Source: Liolophura sinensis
Lineage: Eukaryota > Mollusca > Polyplacophora > Chitonida > Chitonidae
Direction: 5' to 3'
NCBI RefSeq assembly: GCF_032854445.1
Contig: NC_088302.1
Coordinates: forward strand, 46,292,645 to 46,356,644
DNA: 64,000 nucleotides
Below are positions 27,501 to 35,441 of this stretch, piece by piece; the stretch's first letter is position 1; every line of letters starts with the position of its first letter. The notes beneath the pieces were generated by a model. The model did no database searches. It saw nothing but the letters and a program-made list of their open reading frames with translations, and was not told the DNA's origin. Made by a program: the position numbers and the translations under genes.

Positions 27501-30500
27501 CTTAGTTCAAAGGTCAAGAAAACACTGTAAGGATGTCAGATGAAAGACCATTAAACACTGTCCAAGGAAAAAATTCTAATTTTTTTCTTAGACTTTTTTC
27601 CAACAGAGTGAAAGGTTTTTAAAATCTGTGTTGGGGCTTCCTGAGTATCAGTATCATAGCCATATTTTTTGTTTGAAATATATGTGTCCCAAGTCAAGGT
27701 CAGTTTGGCAAAGGTATTAATATGTGTATATATGTTCTTTGAAAGAAGAATTCTAGCAGTGTGTACAAAGTGGCAAAACCTAGATGTCATTGGTCACAAT
27801 ATGTTCACAGCTCACTGCGGAATCCCAGGCTTCAAATGCATTTTTAATACATGGTTAAAAAAAATTTAAAAAATAAATAAATAAATTTGAACTATTTTCC
27901 TGAACAGTGTATATTGGTCTTTCTACTGCCAGATGTGTGCTTTATTGATATGTTTTCTTTGGATTAAAGACATTTGACCAAGCAAATGATGATCTGATAG
28001 TGAATACTTTACTATTGACATTAGACATTCTGATGTGTTCTAATTTGTTGTACATCTCTAATATATATCACTCTTACATGCCCCTGTTGTTCCAACCTAA
28101 CAATGGGATATGTATTCTCTGATTGTGTAAGTATAACCATGCTCCTACTTATATATGTGTATACGTGTTCTGTATCCGTGCATCTATCACCTGTATATTT
28201 ATATTTGTACATGTACATTGTCGCATCTGCCAAGCTGCTTTTTCCTTTCAACACAGGATCATTTATAGTTCATATGTATTCAGTAGCTACAAATAGATTT
28301 GAAGTGGTGAAACTTAACACTTGCCAAAATTTTGTTGAATTTGTTGAATTTTCATTACAGTGGCTCTCTTACTGAAAAGCATGTTTTAGAGGCAAGCATG
28401 CTTTTGAGAGGTTAAATTATCTTTTATATTGGAAAGTCACTTTGTTTTGTCACACTGATGGTGACTTTACTAGCACAAGATCTAGTAGGCCTATATTCAT
28501 CTGCTTACCTGACAAATGTATAAGCAATTAAGGAATATCAATATGCAAACATCAGTGTTTGTATATCCATAAATATTAATCTTAATTCTTGTAATTTGTG
28601 TAAACATGGCTGAATGTTTCACATACAAGTTGAGCCAGGTATTACAGAAAAATCATCTAAGGGGTTAGTCATGCTGCTAATTACTGTACCCTATAAAGCA
28701 AGACAATAAATAAATATATAAAGGTAGTATGTTTAAGACTGACAAATTTTTTCCAGAACATAAGCTTTCAGCTGTAATAAAATTTGTCATGTGTGATCTA
28801 CATGTACTTCCATTTCACACATCTGACGAAGGCTGTTACAGACAGCTGAAAGCTTATGTTCTAGAAAAGATAATTTAGTCTTAAAGGTACTACCTTTATA
28901 CATTTATTTATTGTGTTGATGGAATGACACAGCTACTTGCACAAGTTTCCTACATAGCAAGAATATTCTTAAGAGAGCGACTAATTTTTTGACAGTCACA
29001 GCTGCGCAGATCGCAACCAGAAGTTAAGCTCCAGCACTGATATTGCAGCTTGAATGTTCACCTGATGCCATTTGTACATGTATTCAGTTATCAATGTGTG
29101 TAGCTCATTATGTAGGACAGCATGTAATTTTAGTGGAATGCTGCATGCTGACAGGAATAAAATATGAAAAACATTGTGAGAGGTACATGCACTTTTAAAC
29201 TTTTTTCAACATGCATGTAATTTATTGGGTTAAATGTGCATAGGATGTTTTATGAGAATTCATGAGAATTTGATTGTTGAAAGTGACGTTAAAACTTTCA
29301 CTCACTCACTTTATGAGAATTTGATAACTATTCCAAATATTCGCTGTATCTTCTTACTGTATTAGAATAAGATTTTTACATGAAAATGGAAAATTATGTT
29401 TTTTTCCCTGGAAGAGAAAAGGTCATATTTCAAAATTAAAGTATGTATACATAACAAAATTCACTGCAGGTGTCCTAAAGAGGTGTTAGGATGCTATCAG
29501 AATGAAGAATTTGTTTACATCAGTACATGTGTACACGTATTGATACATGCAAGTGTGATACACAAGATAGTATCATGTGTGATTGATGTACATTGTTTAG
29601 GTGCAGACGTTTTCATCAGAGCTTTCTCACAGTTACTCCCAAGCCTTTCCTGTTTGTTGTGCACATTATTCTCACAGACAGTACTGTGTTGTACTGCAGA
29701 TTGTAATATGCAATGCCCCCCACCCCCCACCCCTCTTCCTCCACTGCCCTCATCCTCCAAAGAGAAATGCACCTACAATGTATACATGCATCTGGCTTTG
29801 TCATTATAATCATGTGTCCCTGCACATCGTTTTGCCTACACGCACACAATGACTTGATTCACTTCAACACTGGTATCTGTAAAGCTATAATAATGTTAAT
29901 TGTACAGGCACTATCAGTTGAAATGAAAGCTTATTACATCTTCAGATTACCTGATGAAGCATTAAAAGGCATTCCTTGGTTTAAACAAGTGCCATTTTAA
30001 AATATGTTTCAAGGAAGCTCAAGTTTTTACAAATTTTGACTGAGAATAATAGCGTGATGGTAAAATGCTTTCAGAAACATGGCTGAAATTGCTTTATAAA
30101 CTGCCAGCTTTCTATTTAAATGCTTTTGACGCTCTCTGCAGCTCTGTTTTGCGTAAGTGATGTTCTTTTAGTGATGTATTCTGATCATAGTGTATTACAT
30201 ATGTAGAAACATGATGCAGTTTCTGTAGTATGGTTTACATATGTTATCAGTGCAATTACATGTGTGTATAATTGAGCATGCAGATTCTTGACTTAGGTTC
30301 TTCTATAGTCTGGATGTGTTCAAAACCTGACAAAAACTTGTAAAAAGTCTCTGAAATGTGTAAACAACAATCCCCTGCATGAACCCTAAATTGTCTCTGG
30401 GGACTGTACAGCTCTTTTTATGCATTGGTAACATGAGGTGAAGTGATTTGCATTTATATTGTCTTGCATGACCTGTTATTTTTATACTTCTGATAAAGCT

Positions 30501-32990
30501 ATGCATGATTTGGCCTACATGAGTACAGTGTCCATTTTGTTTGCTAATCACTTTGATCAGAATGGCTGTGGATAATTTATGTTTTAGCCAGTGATTAATT
30601 GCAGTTATCATTACCATGTCTCGTAATGTTCATAATGTTGTTATGTGTTGCAGATTCACCTGCAGTTGTTGAGTGCAGTTTTGTCACTGAGTTTGAAAAT
30701 CACATTCTGGTTGCCATGGACGCAGAGGTGCTGCTGTTTCTTCATGATCTAATCTCCTCCTACATCAAGGAAAAAGAGAGAGGTACATTTCCACATGTTC
30801 CATTAGACAAGGTCATTACAAGGTCATTACACCTTGTAAATGTAGGAAGTATCCTGCATTGATTGATTTACCACACAGTTCACATATACATGTAGTATGA
30901 GCACAATTCACATAGACAAGGTACATGTAGTATGAGCACAATTCACATAGACAATGTACATGTAGTATGAGCACAGTTCACATAGACAAGGTACATGTAG
31001 TATGAGCACAATTCACATATACAGTGTACATGTAGTATGAGCACAATTGACATATACAGTGTACATGTAGTATGAGCACAATTCACATATACAGTGTACA
31101 TGTAGTATGAGCACAATTCACATAGACAATGTACATGTAGTATGAGCACAGTTCACATAGACAAGGTACATGTAGTATGAGCACAATTCACATATACAGT
31201 GTACATGTAGTATGAGCACAATTCACATAGACACATAGACAGTGTACGAGCACAATTCACAATATACAGTGTACATGTAGTGTGAGCACAATTCACATAT
31301 ACAGTGTACATGTAGTATGAGCACAATTCACATAGACAAGGTACATATAGTATGAGCACAATTCACATAGACAATGTACATGTAGTATGAGCACAATTGA
31401 CATATACAGTGTACATGTAGTATGAGCACAGTTCACATAGACAATGTACATGTAGTATGAGCACAGTTCACATAGACAAGGTACATGTAGTATGAGCACA
31501 ATTCACATATACAGTGTACATGTAGTATGAGCACAATTCACATATACAGTGTACATGTAGTATGAGCACAATTCACATATACAGTGTACATGTAGTATGA
31601 GCACAATTCACATAGACAGTGTACATGTAGTATGAGCACAATTCACAGACAATGTACATGTAGTATGAGCACAATTCACATAGACAATGTACATATAGTA
31701 TGAGCGCAATTGACATATACAGTGTGCATGTAGTATGAGCACAATTCACATAGACAATGTACATGTAGTATGAGTATGTAGTTGAAAAGTCAATTCAGAA
31801 AAGACACAAGGGGAAGCAAAGCAGGCACTTGGGCAAGTACAGGCTGATGGCCATTTTGGGTTGATAGTATCATGACAGAAAAATAAAATAGAAAACAAAG
31901 CAGTGATGACAGTGTGATGATTGGCAATGTTTGACTTAATCCCTCAGGTGGTCGTCCCTCCATTGTGAAGTCCCCTGAGCTGGAGAAGAGACGTGTGGTA
32001 GACCCCACCTCTGCCCTCAAACGTGACATGAGGAAGTTTGTTTGTAACACTTGGCATCTGGAGCCCACTGTCAGGTAAGGATGATCAGATAGACCCTGAC
32101 ACTACCTGTCCATCTGTCTGTGATGATGGACAATGATATTTTTACCTTAAACCTCATTGGCTAACAACTAGGGGAGTTAAGAAAGCAATGTTCTCAGAAA
32201 AAACGCTCCCTAAAATGTTTGTGAGATTAAAGAGATTTTATAGCTCTAAGAGATATGAGATATCTCTGCCTGTGTATATACCTCTGTGTATATTCTTTGA
32301 TAAAGCAATTTTTGTTGGTTTTTTTTTTTGCTGTCATGACTGCAAATAAATTGATGCAAATAGCCCTGAAAGATGTTCAGTGTGTCACGTGTGCAGTTCA
32401 AATGTATAAGTTGGTCAATTGCTGGTGAATAGCTTGTTGGAGTGGCATTTAGAAGTTGGGATGGAAGTGCACTGGACAAGGCATCCTTATGGGTATACAG
32501 CGTCTTCGTATATTAACACGACGTTTCGATGTAGTTACTAACATCGTTACCAAGTGAAAACACTTGAAAGGTCATGTTTAATAAACCAAGAAGTTGTATA
32601 TCCATAAGAATGCCTTGTCCAGTGTAATTTCTGGTGAATGCAGAAATCAAGCGGATACATGTATGGTTTATTCTGTAACATAAAAATTTGCTCATCTAAC
32701 AAATTCACAAAGCAAAGAAAAAAAACCTAGTCTGCCATTTATCCTACATTGTAATTTTTGTCATGTTACCTGTTTCCAGACTGTTCCATTGGGCCAGCCG
32801 ACAGATTGACCCTGTAGGCGTGGATTATGTTCTTCATAAGCTGGGGTTCACCCATGCAAAGGAAACCATCCCTAAGTGGATGCAGCGTGGGTTTAATGAT
32901 CCTCTAGACAAGATCCTGTCCATACTGGTGAACAAACTGATCCTTATCCTGCGAGAGAATCCTTCAGAAGACCAGTTAGATGAATTTTAA
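6374..32990 (+). CDS. BLTP1 (KIAA1109/Tweek/LPD-3) bridge-like lipid transfer protein, C-terminal 1222 residues in 19 exons
   Basis: BLTP1 is a very long rod with a hydrophobic groove that moves lipids between the ER and other membranes, notably the plasma membrane; vertebrate and insect homologues are about 5000 residues. Nineteen exons (6374-6580 through 32780-32990) with GT-AG introns join in phase to 1222 codons plus TAA. They follow the vertebrate protein in order: FELDVKVFIDSGKCVLHP, TVFLVPSVDVK, NLYAWLSLQSLPE, SFPVDVVVFIRVEPS, CDIGSASFKYDMRRLSEIL, DWFNYAFAS, CNTWHLEPTVR, IDPVGVDYVLHKLGF. The end corresponds to the region called the FSA C-terminal domain. The ER-anchored N terminus and most of the groove lie upstream of the window. 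No frameshift or internal stop is needed, so the gene looks functional. Identification is by remembered homology; a protein search would settle it. Confidence 0.93.
6650..6765. repeat. dispersed intronic repeat, copy 1
   Basis: Shares TTAAAATGATACTTTTGATG and CTGATAAGAAATTAA with 16255-16365, and the first block also with 10895-10945. No terminal repeats or coding are visible; family unknown. Confidence 0.5.
7018..7174 (+). CDS. BLTP1 exon b
   Basis: Acceptor TTTCTTCAG; donor GTATGG after AAG at 7172-7174, so it ends in phase 0. It encodes a Lys-rich linker, a Pro-rich PPLPLPS run and TVFLVPSVDVK, matching the vertebrate TVFYIPGVDVK position. Confidence 0.9.
7370..7715. repeat. diverged local duplication
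   Basis: 7370-7510 and 7560-7715 share GTGGTAGTGGAA, CAAGCTCTG-like blocks, TTTCCCTTTGTGGCATATTT and a CTTTAT(A/T)CC(A/T)GAATAT end, in the same order. It is an old tandem duplication of about 150 bp inside the intron between exons b and c. Confidence 0.55.
7762..7968 (+). CDS. BLTP1 exon c
   Basis: Exactly 69 codons, phase 0 at both ends, acceptor TATGTGGTAG and donor GTATGT. It begins VHYNSRT, has a Ser-rich variable middle and ends KKANLYAWLSLQSLPE, a conserved BLTP1 stretch. It lacks a Met, so simple ORF listings miss it. The preceding intron carries a diverged local duplication (7370-7510 and 7560-7715). Confidence 0.88.
8806..8911 (+). CDS. BLTP1 exon d
   Basis: Acceptor TGTTGTAG follows a (TG)n run instead of a normal pyrimidine tract; donor GTACTT. 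It encodes EMNIGPSLLNFLEQAFEPIP, matching the vertebrate helix before the PVDVVVY strand. It ends in phase 1. The 0.8-kb intron before it (7969-8805) shows nothing else recognisable. Confidence 0.88.
9475..9735 (+). CDS. BLTP1 exon e
   Basis: Acceptor GTGGTTCTAG, donor GTGAGA. It contains SYASFPVDVVVFIRVEPS and FNCLPVSRVECLL, among the most conserved strands of the C-terminal region, then a variable acidic tail. Phase 1 at both ends. In the intron before it, 9090-9330 resembles an old SINE (retroposon-like wording with CTGGTGAAGGTAGGTGG) but is too diverged to assign. Confidence 0.92.
10040..10250 (+). mobile_element. SINE remnant, family B (TACTTGTTGCTGCC body)
   Basis: Contains GGTACTTGTTGCTGCCTCGC and a GAGTACGATGTAAAACCCCA end followed by a CATACATACATA tail. 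It shares body and tail with copies near 51278 and 56760. The tRNA-like head is degraded. Confidence 0.5.
10437..10682 (+). CDS. BLTP1 exon f
   Basis: Acceptor TTTTGTTTAG, donor GTGAGT. A basic Ser/Arg-rich linker (RERSFSQPRSSSSEQR) precedes LSFTGSLSDFSMYIFHPYGG, matching vertebrate SDFSLYVFHPYG. Phase 1 at both ends. Confidence 0.92.
11160..11340 (+). mobile_element. SINE, family A (5'-truncated)
   Basis: Body CCAGCTCATGCTATCTTCCT, GGATGGTCGTGGGTTTCCCC, GGCTCTGCCCGGTTTCCTCC, CGTCGTATAAGTGAAATATT, and a tail of AAATAAATAAAT. The tRNA-like head is missing. Same family as 16812, 20915, 22020, 23882 and 35442. Confidence 0.75.
11734..11931 (+). CDS. BLTP1 exon g
   Basis: Acceptor TTGTTTTTTCAG, donor GTATGA. 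It encodes SRKDSLSLNVEFIKVNISR, matching the vertebrate KDSLSINLEFVKVSLSR strand, followed by a Lys/Arg-rich loop. Phase 1 at both ends. Confidence 0.92.
12255..12480. repeat. dispersed repeat, copy 1 of 2
   Basis: Collinear with 26820-27045: shares CAATTTATGCACATTTT, GATTTTAGAGAC-like, CAGGGCT(G/T)CACAAAA and AAAAGGTTGAAGAATTAC. The ends are not defined by inverted or target-site repeats that I can see. Confidence 0.55.
14058..14207 (+). CDS. BLTP1 exon h
   Basis: Acceptor TTTACCCTCAG, donor GTTAGT. It encodes CDIGSASFKYDMRRLSEIL and FPKAWYRR, nearly identical to the vertebrate sequence and the best single marker of the family here. Phase 1 at both ends. Confidence 0.95.
15405..15629 (+). 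CDS. BLTP1 exon i (variable linker)
   Basis: Acceptor GTGCTTTACAG, donor GTAGAT. Low-conservation, Ser-rich linker ending DKEIAWFRSK. Exon status rests on intact splice sites, the open frame and correct phase with exons h and j. The 1.2-kb intron before it (14208-15404) shows nothing I can name. Confidence 0.8.
15935..16135 (+). mobile_element. possible SINE relic
   Basis: Has a retroposon-like layout: a B-box-like GGATTCAAATCCAGC, a diverged body with CCAGGTTTACTCCAGCC, and an AAATAAATAAATA tail. Too diverged to place in family A with confidence. Confidence 0.4.
16255..16365. repeat. dispersed intronic repeat, copy 2
   Basis: About 110 bp collinear with 6650-6765, including CCTTAAAATGATACTTTTCA and TTTTCTGATAAGAAATTAAT. 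A shorter match lies at 10895-10945, so at least three relics sit in this gene. Confidence 0.5.
16542..16788 (+). CDS. BLTP1 exon j
   Basis: Acceptor ATCTTGTACAG, donor GTAAGT at 16789. A basic linker precedes SWETLVLFAVNLSRLDV and NMSNVMGNT, matching vertebrate WETLVVFAINLKQLNVQMNMSNVMGNT in order. It ends in phase 2. Its last bases and its donor are the seed of the 38-bp tandem array that follows. Confidence 0.93.
16742..17455. repeat. 38-bp minisatellite derived from the BLTP1 exon j splice donor
   Basis: The unit is GTAAGTGTGAACATTGGCAG followed by TGTAATGGGAAACACAGT. The first unit is the 3' end of exon j itself (AACATGAGCAACGTCATGGG, AAACACAGT) plus its donor GTAAGT. About 13 units follow, with a SINE inserted at 16812-16997, and a last piece sits at 18652-18715 beyond a 1.2-kb insertion. 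GTAAGT survives in at least six copies. Confidence 0.85.
16812..16997 (-). mobile_element. SINE, family A, reverse orientation
   Basis: Reverse complement of the family A body: an ATTTATTTATTTATTTGATTG tail complement starts it, then CCGTACTCAAGAATATTTCA, CAGCATTATGGTGGG and GAGAGGAAGCCAGCATAAGC. It interrupts the 38-bp array, so it is younger than the array's first expansion. Confidence 0.75.
17482..18652. mobile_element. putative non-autonomous DNA transposon with inverted ends
   Basis: The ends carry imperfect inverted repeats: the left end has GGAAAAACCCTGGCAGACAA and AAGCCC; the right end, read in reverse, has CAAAAACCCTGCGGACAAAA and CCCCCGGCA. The interior is AT-rich with homopolymer runs and no coding. 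It sits inside the 38-bp minisatellite, splitting off 18652-18715. Superfamily cannot be assigned, and target duplication is obscured by the repeat. Confidence 0.45.
18770..18927 (+). CDS. BLTP1 exon k
   Basis: Acceptor TTTTTTCATAG, donor GTATGT. It encodes GRLSIDSTGHRNMKITAGLG and SNLDSKGGIIGGAIDL, matching the vertebrate GRLSVGS...SQLDSKGGVVGGTIDV region. Phase 2 in, phase 1 out. Confidence 0.92.
19180..19262 (+). mobile_element. SINE family A fragment
   Basis: GAGAAGGTCAGCCAGCAATC, TGCAGATGATCGTAGGTTTT and TTTGCCCAGTTTCCTCCTGC follow the family A body. Head and tail are absent. Confidence 0.5.
19826..20024 (+). CDS. BLTP1 exon l
   Basis: Acceptor GTGATATTGCAG, donor GTATGT. It contains HVSEDPS, AKLDYMGSSVLMM and CKDEWKREL, collinear with vertebrate HISEHPN, RVDYMGSSILM and LQDEWK. 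Phase 1 in, phase 2 out. The following intron (20025-20647) shows nothing recognisable. Confidence 0.92.
20648..20865 (+). CDS. BLTP1 exon m
   Basis: Acceptor TTTACACAG, donor GTAAGT. It encodes MSWDKFHIMISRSTTPDLLK, matching the vertebrate WDIFQVMISRSTTPDL core, then a basic tail. Phase 2 in, phase 1 out. Confidence 0.93.
20915..21132 (+). mobile_element. SINE, family A
   Basis: Contains GTTCAGCTCATGCTGGCTTT, GGGAAGGTTTTCCACCAACC, TCCCATCATAATGCTGGCTG, GTATAAGTAAAATATTTTTC and the tail AAATAAATAAAT. The head is diverged. Confidence 0.7.
21477..21832. repeat. 148-bp tandem repeat, 2.4 copies
   Basis: The start AACCCTGCCAGTT recurs at 21477, 21625 and 21773, exactly 148 bp apart. Copies are nearly identical (for example GTTTAGACAGTTCAACAAAA against GTGTAGACAGTTCAACAAAA), so the duplication is recent. 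Confidence 0.85.
22020..22213 (-). mobile_element. SINE, family A with tRNA-like head, reverse orientation
   Basis: The reverse complement begins with a tRNA-like GGGGCCTCTGTGGTGTAGTG A-box region, then the CATGCTGAC-type body and ATAACGCCAGCCACCG. The AAATAAAT tail is lost. The same head is cut off by the window end at 63974. Confidence 0.6.
22355..22612 (+). CDS. BLTP1 exon n
   Basis: Acceptor TGATTTGATTCAG, donor GTGATA. It encodes HHRHWQKVLEVVSGC and LACFHGINFRSKSWAIF, both strongly conserved. Phase 1 at both ends. Confidence 0.94.
23882..24115 (+). mobile_element. SINE, family A, nearly full length
   Basis: A tRNA-like head (GCCTCATGGTTAGCCTACC), then CTGGCTCATGCTAGCTTCCT, GGAAGGTCTTTCAGCAACCT, CCCCCACCATAATGCCGGTT, AAGTGAAATATTGTGGAGTA and an AATAATACATAAAT tail. 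It ends about 45 bp before the exon o acceptor. Confidence 0.7.
24158..24340 (+). CDS. BLTP1 exon o
   Basis: Acceptor GACTTCCCAG, donor GTCAGT. It encodes LTFHIGHDVTQHT and DWFNYAFAS, matching vertebrate LDFHLGHN and EWFNYVTA. Phase 1 at both ends. The next intron (24341-25287) shows nothing I can name. Confidence 0.92.
25288..25470 (+). CDS. BLTP1 exon p
   Basis: Acceptor TTTAATACAG, donor GTACGT. It encodes YNHDTEIIFSLPCLQLTLKT, matching vertebrate YNHETETIFALPRMQLEFK. Phase 1 at both ends. It is followed by the largest intron in the window (25471-30653). Confidence 0.92.
25711..25736. repeat. perfect 12-bp hairpin
   Basis: GATTAAGATAGA, a two-base CA spacer, then TCTATCTTAATC. A second 12-bp perfect hairpin (TTTTGTTTTCTT and AAGAAAACAAAA) lies at 25781-25809. 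Confidence 0.6.
26820..27045. repeat. dispersed repeat, copy 2 of 2
   Basis: Same family as 12255-12480, about 75-80% similar by eye, direct orientation, in the intron between exons p and q. Confidence 0.55.
27046..28703. other. intron sequence with no recognised feature
   Basis: AT-rich intronic DNA between exons p and q. It has short AAATAAATAAAT and TACATGTA-type simple stretches but no SINE body, tandem array or exon-like segment that I can support. Confidence 0.5.
28704..28913. mobile_element. 210-bp hairpin element (MITE-like)
   Basis: Long inverted arms: the left has CAATAAATAAATATATAAAG, GTAGTATGTTTAAGACT, AGAACATAAGCTTTCAGCTG; the right arm read in reverse gives CAATAAATAAATGTATAAAG, GTAGTACCTTTAAGACT, AGAACATAAGCTTTCAGCTG. 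The arms are about 70 bp with a short unpaired centre. No clear target duplication. Confidence 0.7.
28914..30653. other. intron sequence with no recognised feature
   Basis: Nothing beyond a short GACGTTAAAACTTTCACTCA tail fragment of the ACTC SINE family near 29280-29312 and a C-rich stretch at 29715-29745. Confidence 0.45.
30654..30782 (+). CDS. BLTP1 exon q
   Basis: Acceptor TATGTGTTGCAG, donor GTACAT. It encodes VVECSFVTEFENHILVAMDA and LLFLHDLISSYIKEKER, matching the vertebrate CSVVTEFTDHICVTMDAELIMFLHDL region. Phase 1 at both ends. Confidence 0.93.
30888..31775. repeat. 35-bp minisatellite, about 25 copies
   Basis: The unit is GTACATGTAGTATGAGCACA followed by ATTCACATAGACAAG, with ATATACAGT and ATAGACAAT variants mixed along the array. 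One short irregular copy lies at 31228-31260. It is intronic, between exons q and r. The repeated frames on the reverse strand follow from a stop-poor unit. Confidence 0.92.
31948..32074 (+). CDS. BLTP1 exon r
   Basis: Acceptor TTAATCCCTCAG, donor GTAAGG. It encodes a basic loop and FVCNTWHLEPTVR, matching vertebrate FMCNTWHLEPTLR. Phase 1 in, phase 2 out. Confidence 0.93.
32470..32624. mobile_element. 155-bp hairpin element (MITE-like)
   Basis: The left arm CACTGGACAAGGCATCCTTA, TGGGTATACA pairs with the right-arm sequence TGTATATCCATAAGAATGCC, TTGTCCAGTG. The centre carries ACGACGTTTCGATGTAGTTA. It lies in the last intron, about 155 bp before the exon s acceptor. Confidence 0.65.
32780..32990 (+). 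CDS. BLTP1 terminal coding exon s
   Basis: Acceptor ACCTGTTTCCAG. It encodes LFHWASRQIDPVGVDYVLHK and IPKWMQRGFNDPLDKILSIL, then NPSEDQLDEF and TAA at 32988-32990. The C terminus lies where the vertebrate protein ends, so the whole 3' end of the gene is present. Confidence 0.94.
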
Positions 32991-33280
32991 TGAAGACCCC
33001 GTCCATACTAGAGAACAAACTGAACCTGGCCCTTGTAAAGAATTTTTCACAAAACCAGTTAGGTCTACAGAAGATCCTGTCCATACTAGTGAACAAGCTG
33101 AACATGGTCCTTGTAAAGTCCTTGTCACAAACCAGGTTCTACTGGGGAATCCCTCAGAGGAACAGATATAGCATGGTAGGAGGGCCTATGCCTACAGGTC
33201 AAAAAGCTGATCCCAGAAGACCACTAAGATGAGCTTTGGAGAAGATAATGTTCTATTCTGGTAAAGCAAGCTGATTGTAT
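32905..33280 (+). repeat. decayed tandem copies of the last ~75 bp of BLTP1 coding sequence
   Basis: The coding stretch AAGATCCTGTCCATACTGGT, followed by GAACAAACTGA (about 32917-32990), is echoed after the stop at about 32993-33070 (CCCGTCCATACTAGAGAAC), at about 33071-33170 (AAGATCCTGTCCATACTAGT, GAACAAGCTGAAC) and faintly at about 33240-33275. CAGTTAG/CAGAGGA-type ends are also shared. The copies after the stop contain indels and do not extend the protein. Confidence 0.65.
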
Positions 33281-34813
33281 GACTGAACCCAGCATCCAGT
33301 ACACACGGATAAAGCAAAACCCTGTCCTATTTCATTGAAACAATCTGGTCTTGACCAAGATAGAAACCTTCTAGGAGAAGATCTGGATCAGCTACATGCA
33401 TGTTAAGAATCTGGTCCAGAAGTGTCATGGAAAACATGAGGAGGATGGGGGAAATAGTTGAGATCACCTTTCACCCCCATGTACACTTCCTTTTTTATGT
33501 TTTTTTTTTCTTTCTGTCTTTTCATCTTTAAATGGATTAGGATGATCTTATAGGCAAATGTAAATAATATCAGCCTGATTTCCATTGATTTTAGCTGATC
33601 CTGAAAGATTATGAGACAGGTATTTTGGGGCTTTTGAAAATGTGAAGAACCTGGACAATTCTAATTATCTTTTCAGTATTATTTGAACTGTCGTAATGTT
33701 CTCCTTCTGAGGTTGTGGCCTTTACAATTTTCCATCTGATATCAGGTGTACAAGAAATGTGTTCATAGTGATTGTTTTCATTAATCTGAAAACAATAATG
33801 TATTGGCATAAGATTGTGATCTTTTGAATAGTTTAGAATATACATATAGTATATAACTCATGTTTTAGGTAAGTACATATACATGTATGTCATGACAGCT
33901 CATTTTCTTAATATGTGATTGAAGAGGTAAGGTAGATATGTCGTAGATCAAAGTTTACATATTAACCCTTTCTGCTGATTTATATCATATTACTATATTA
34001 TACTACATTATGATGAATGAAATGAGCCACATTGTGGTATAATGGCATTATAGGATAATGCGTGTGTGTTTTTGTAATTTAACATGTACATATATTAACA
34101 TGTATTATAATGTTCTTGTACAGAATTCCTAATTCCCAAATACATGTAGTATGAGGAGATGACTAACATGTAGAACCTGCACTTTTATGTTCAAAAAACT
34201 GTGTGAGGAAACTTACACTGATGTTTGTGTTGAATTAGAACTTATCAGGATTTCGACATTATGGAATGCAAACACTCGATCAAGCTTGTTTTCAGATTTC
34301 AGTTTTACTTTGGAATCTGTCATTTCCTTATATTTCCAAATATTTCCACAATCCTCTGGATGTATAGTGCTCAAAATGAATGCAGATAATTTGTGGTTAC
34401 TGCAATAGAATCTGTGTATATTTGCAGTCATGTACAGTATTTTTATTACTCATTCTATTAATTTCATCTCTAAGGTGAAATTATTTTTGCCTGTTATCAG
34501 GATTCAGGTCCGTTGATAATTTCAGTCAGTTTCAGTTTTTGTTGCTGTCATGTACGTAGCAAAATCGGTCAAGGTTTATGTAAAAAAAAGTATGGAAATA
34601 TATTAATTTATAATTACCTAATATTATCTGATACCTTAAGTATTATGTTTAAAAAATTCGTAGCTTTTAGGTCTTTTCATTTTATCTGAATCAGTAAATT
34701 TTGTGCATTTTTCAATCCAAGTCAAGTAGTGACGAACATTGCTCAAGTCGGTTTATTTCATTTACATTTGTACTGTATAGAAGCGATTTCAATCCGTTCC
34801 TTTTACAAATAAA
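32991..34813 (+). other. BLTP1 3' untranslated region (end uncertain)
   Basis: Starts after the TAA. Its first 280 bases contain decayed tandem copies of the preceding coding segment. The rest is AT-rich with no recognisable gene. The first good AATAAA I see is at 34808-34813; another is at 35193-35198. Which is used, or whether an earlier variant hexamer serves, cannot be told from sequence. Confidence 0.45.
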
Positions 34814-35428
34814 TCTTGCTTATATGTGTCCAATCATACAGTTTATTAAATGCTCAGGTTTATTTAATAGTTTTTACAAAGTGTTAATAAGAACATGACA
34901 ATCAGTTCTTCTTTCTTGATTGTAGATATTGTGGTGCTGATACTTTAACATTGATTTTTGCCACTGGATAAGGCAGAGAGAATCGACATTTACATCTGTA
35001 TGACGCACACATATATGCAGTTGATCCAAGTAATGTTTACTAGTGTGCCATTGTTCCATTACCCTGAGCAAGCCCAAAACGGTATCATTCAGTAGACTAA
35101 GCGAAGCTACATGTAAATATGAGGGCTTGTCGCTTTTGGCTATTGCCTTTCTGCCTCTGTTCAACTGAAATGTATTTTGAAAGTCTAAGTCAAATAAACG
35201 GAAACAGAAATATTTCCACGAAAAACGTTCGGAGCAATAGGTAGAAAGGCCTGCTTCGAATCTAACCTAATTGATTTATAAGACAACCATTGTGTCCCCA
35301 GCAACATCGGTCCACCTGATATTGTTTGCCAGGAATATGTAACTCCATGCTGCAATGAATTGTTAATCCGTTCAGTGTATATATACCTTGCTGTTTGTTA
35401 TTGATCATATGTTGTTCAGAATTCAGTT
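34814..35428. other. intergenic sequence, nothing recognised
   Basis: AT-rich, no coding-like frame of note, no repeat body. It contains the second AATAAA (35193-35198), which could serve BLTP1. Confidence 0.4.
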
Positions 35429-35441
35429 AGTTACGTTGGGA

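Noticed and set aside
30943-31764. Cys/Tyr/His-rich - strand frames (CELCSYYMYTVYVN type)
   Set aside because: Products of the 35-bp minisatellite; the frame cycles because 35 is not a multiple of three.
30888-31775. CRISPR-like array (35-bp period)
   Set aside because: Repeats are head-to-tail with no unique spacers, in a eukaryotic intron.
34141-34156. Isolated ATACATGTAGTATGAG resembling the 35-bp minisatellite unit
   Set aside because: A single 16-bp match in AT-rich DNA; too short to claim a link.
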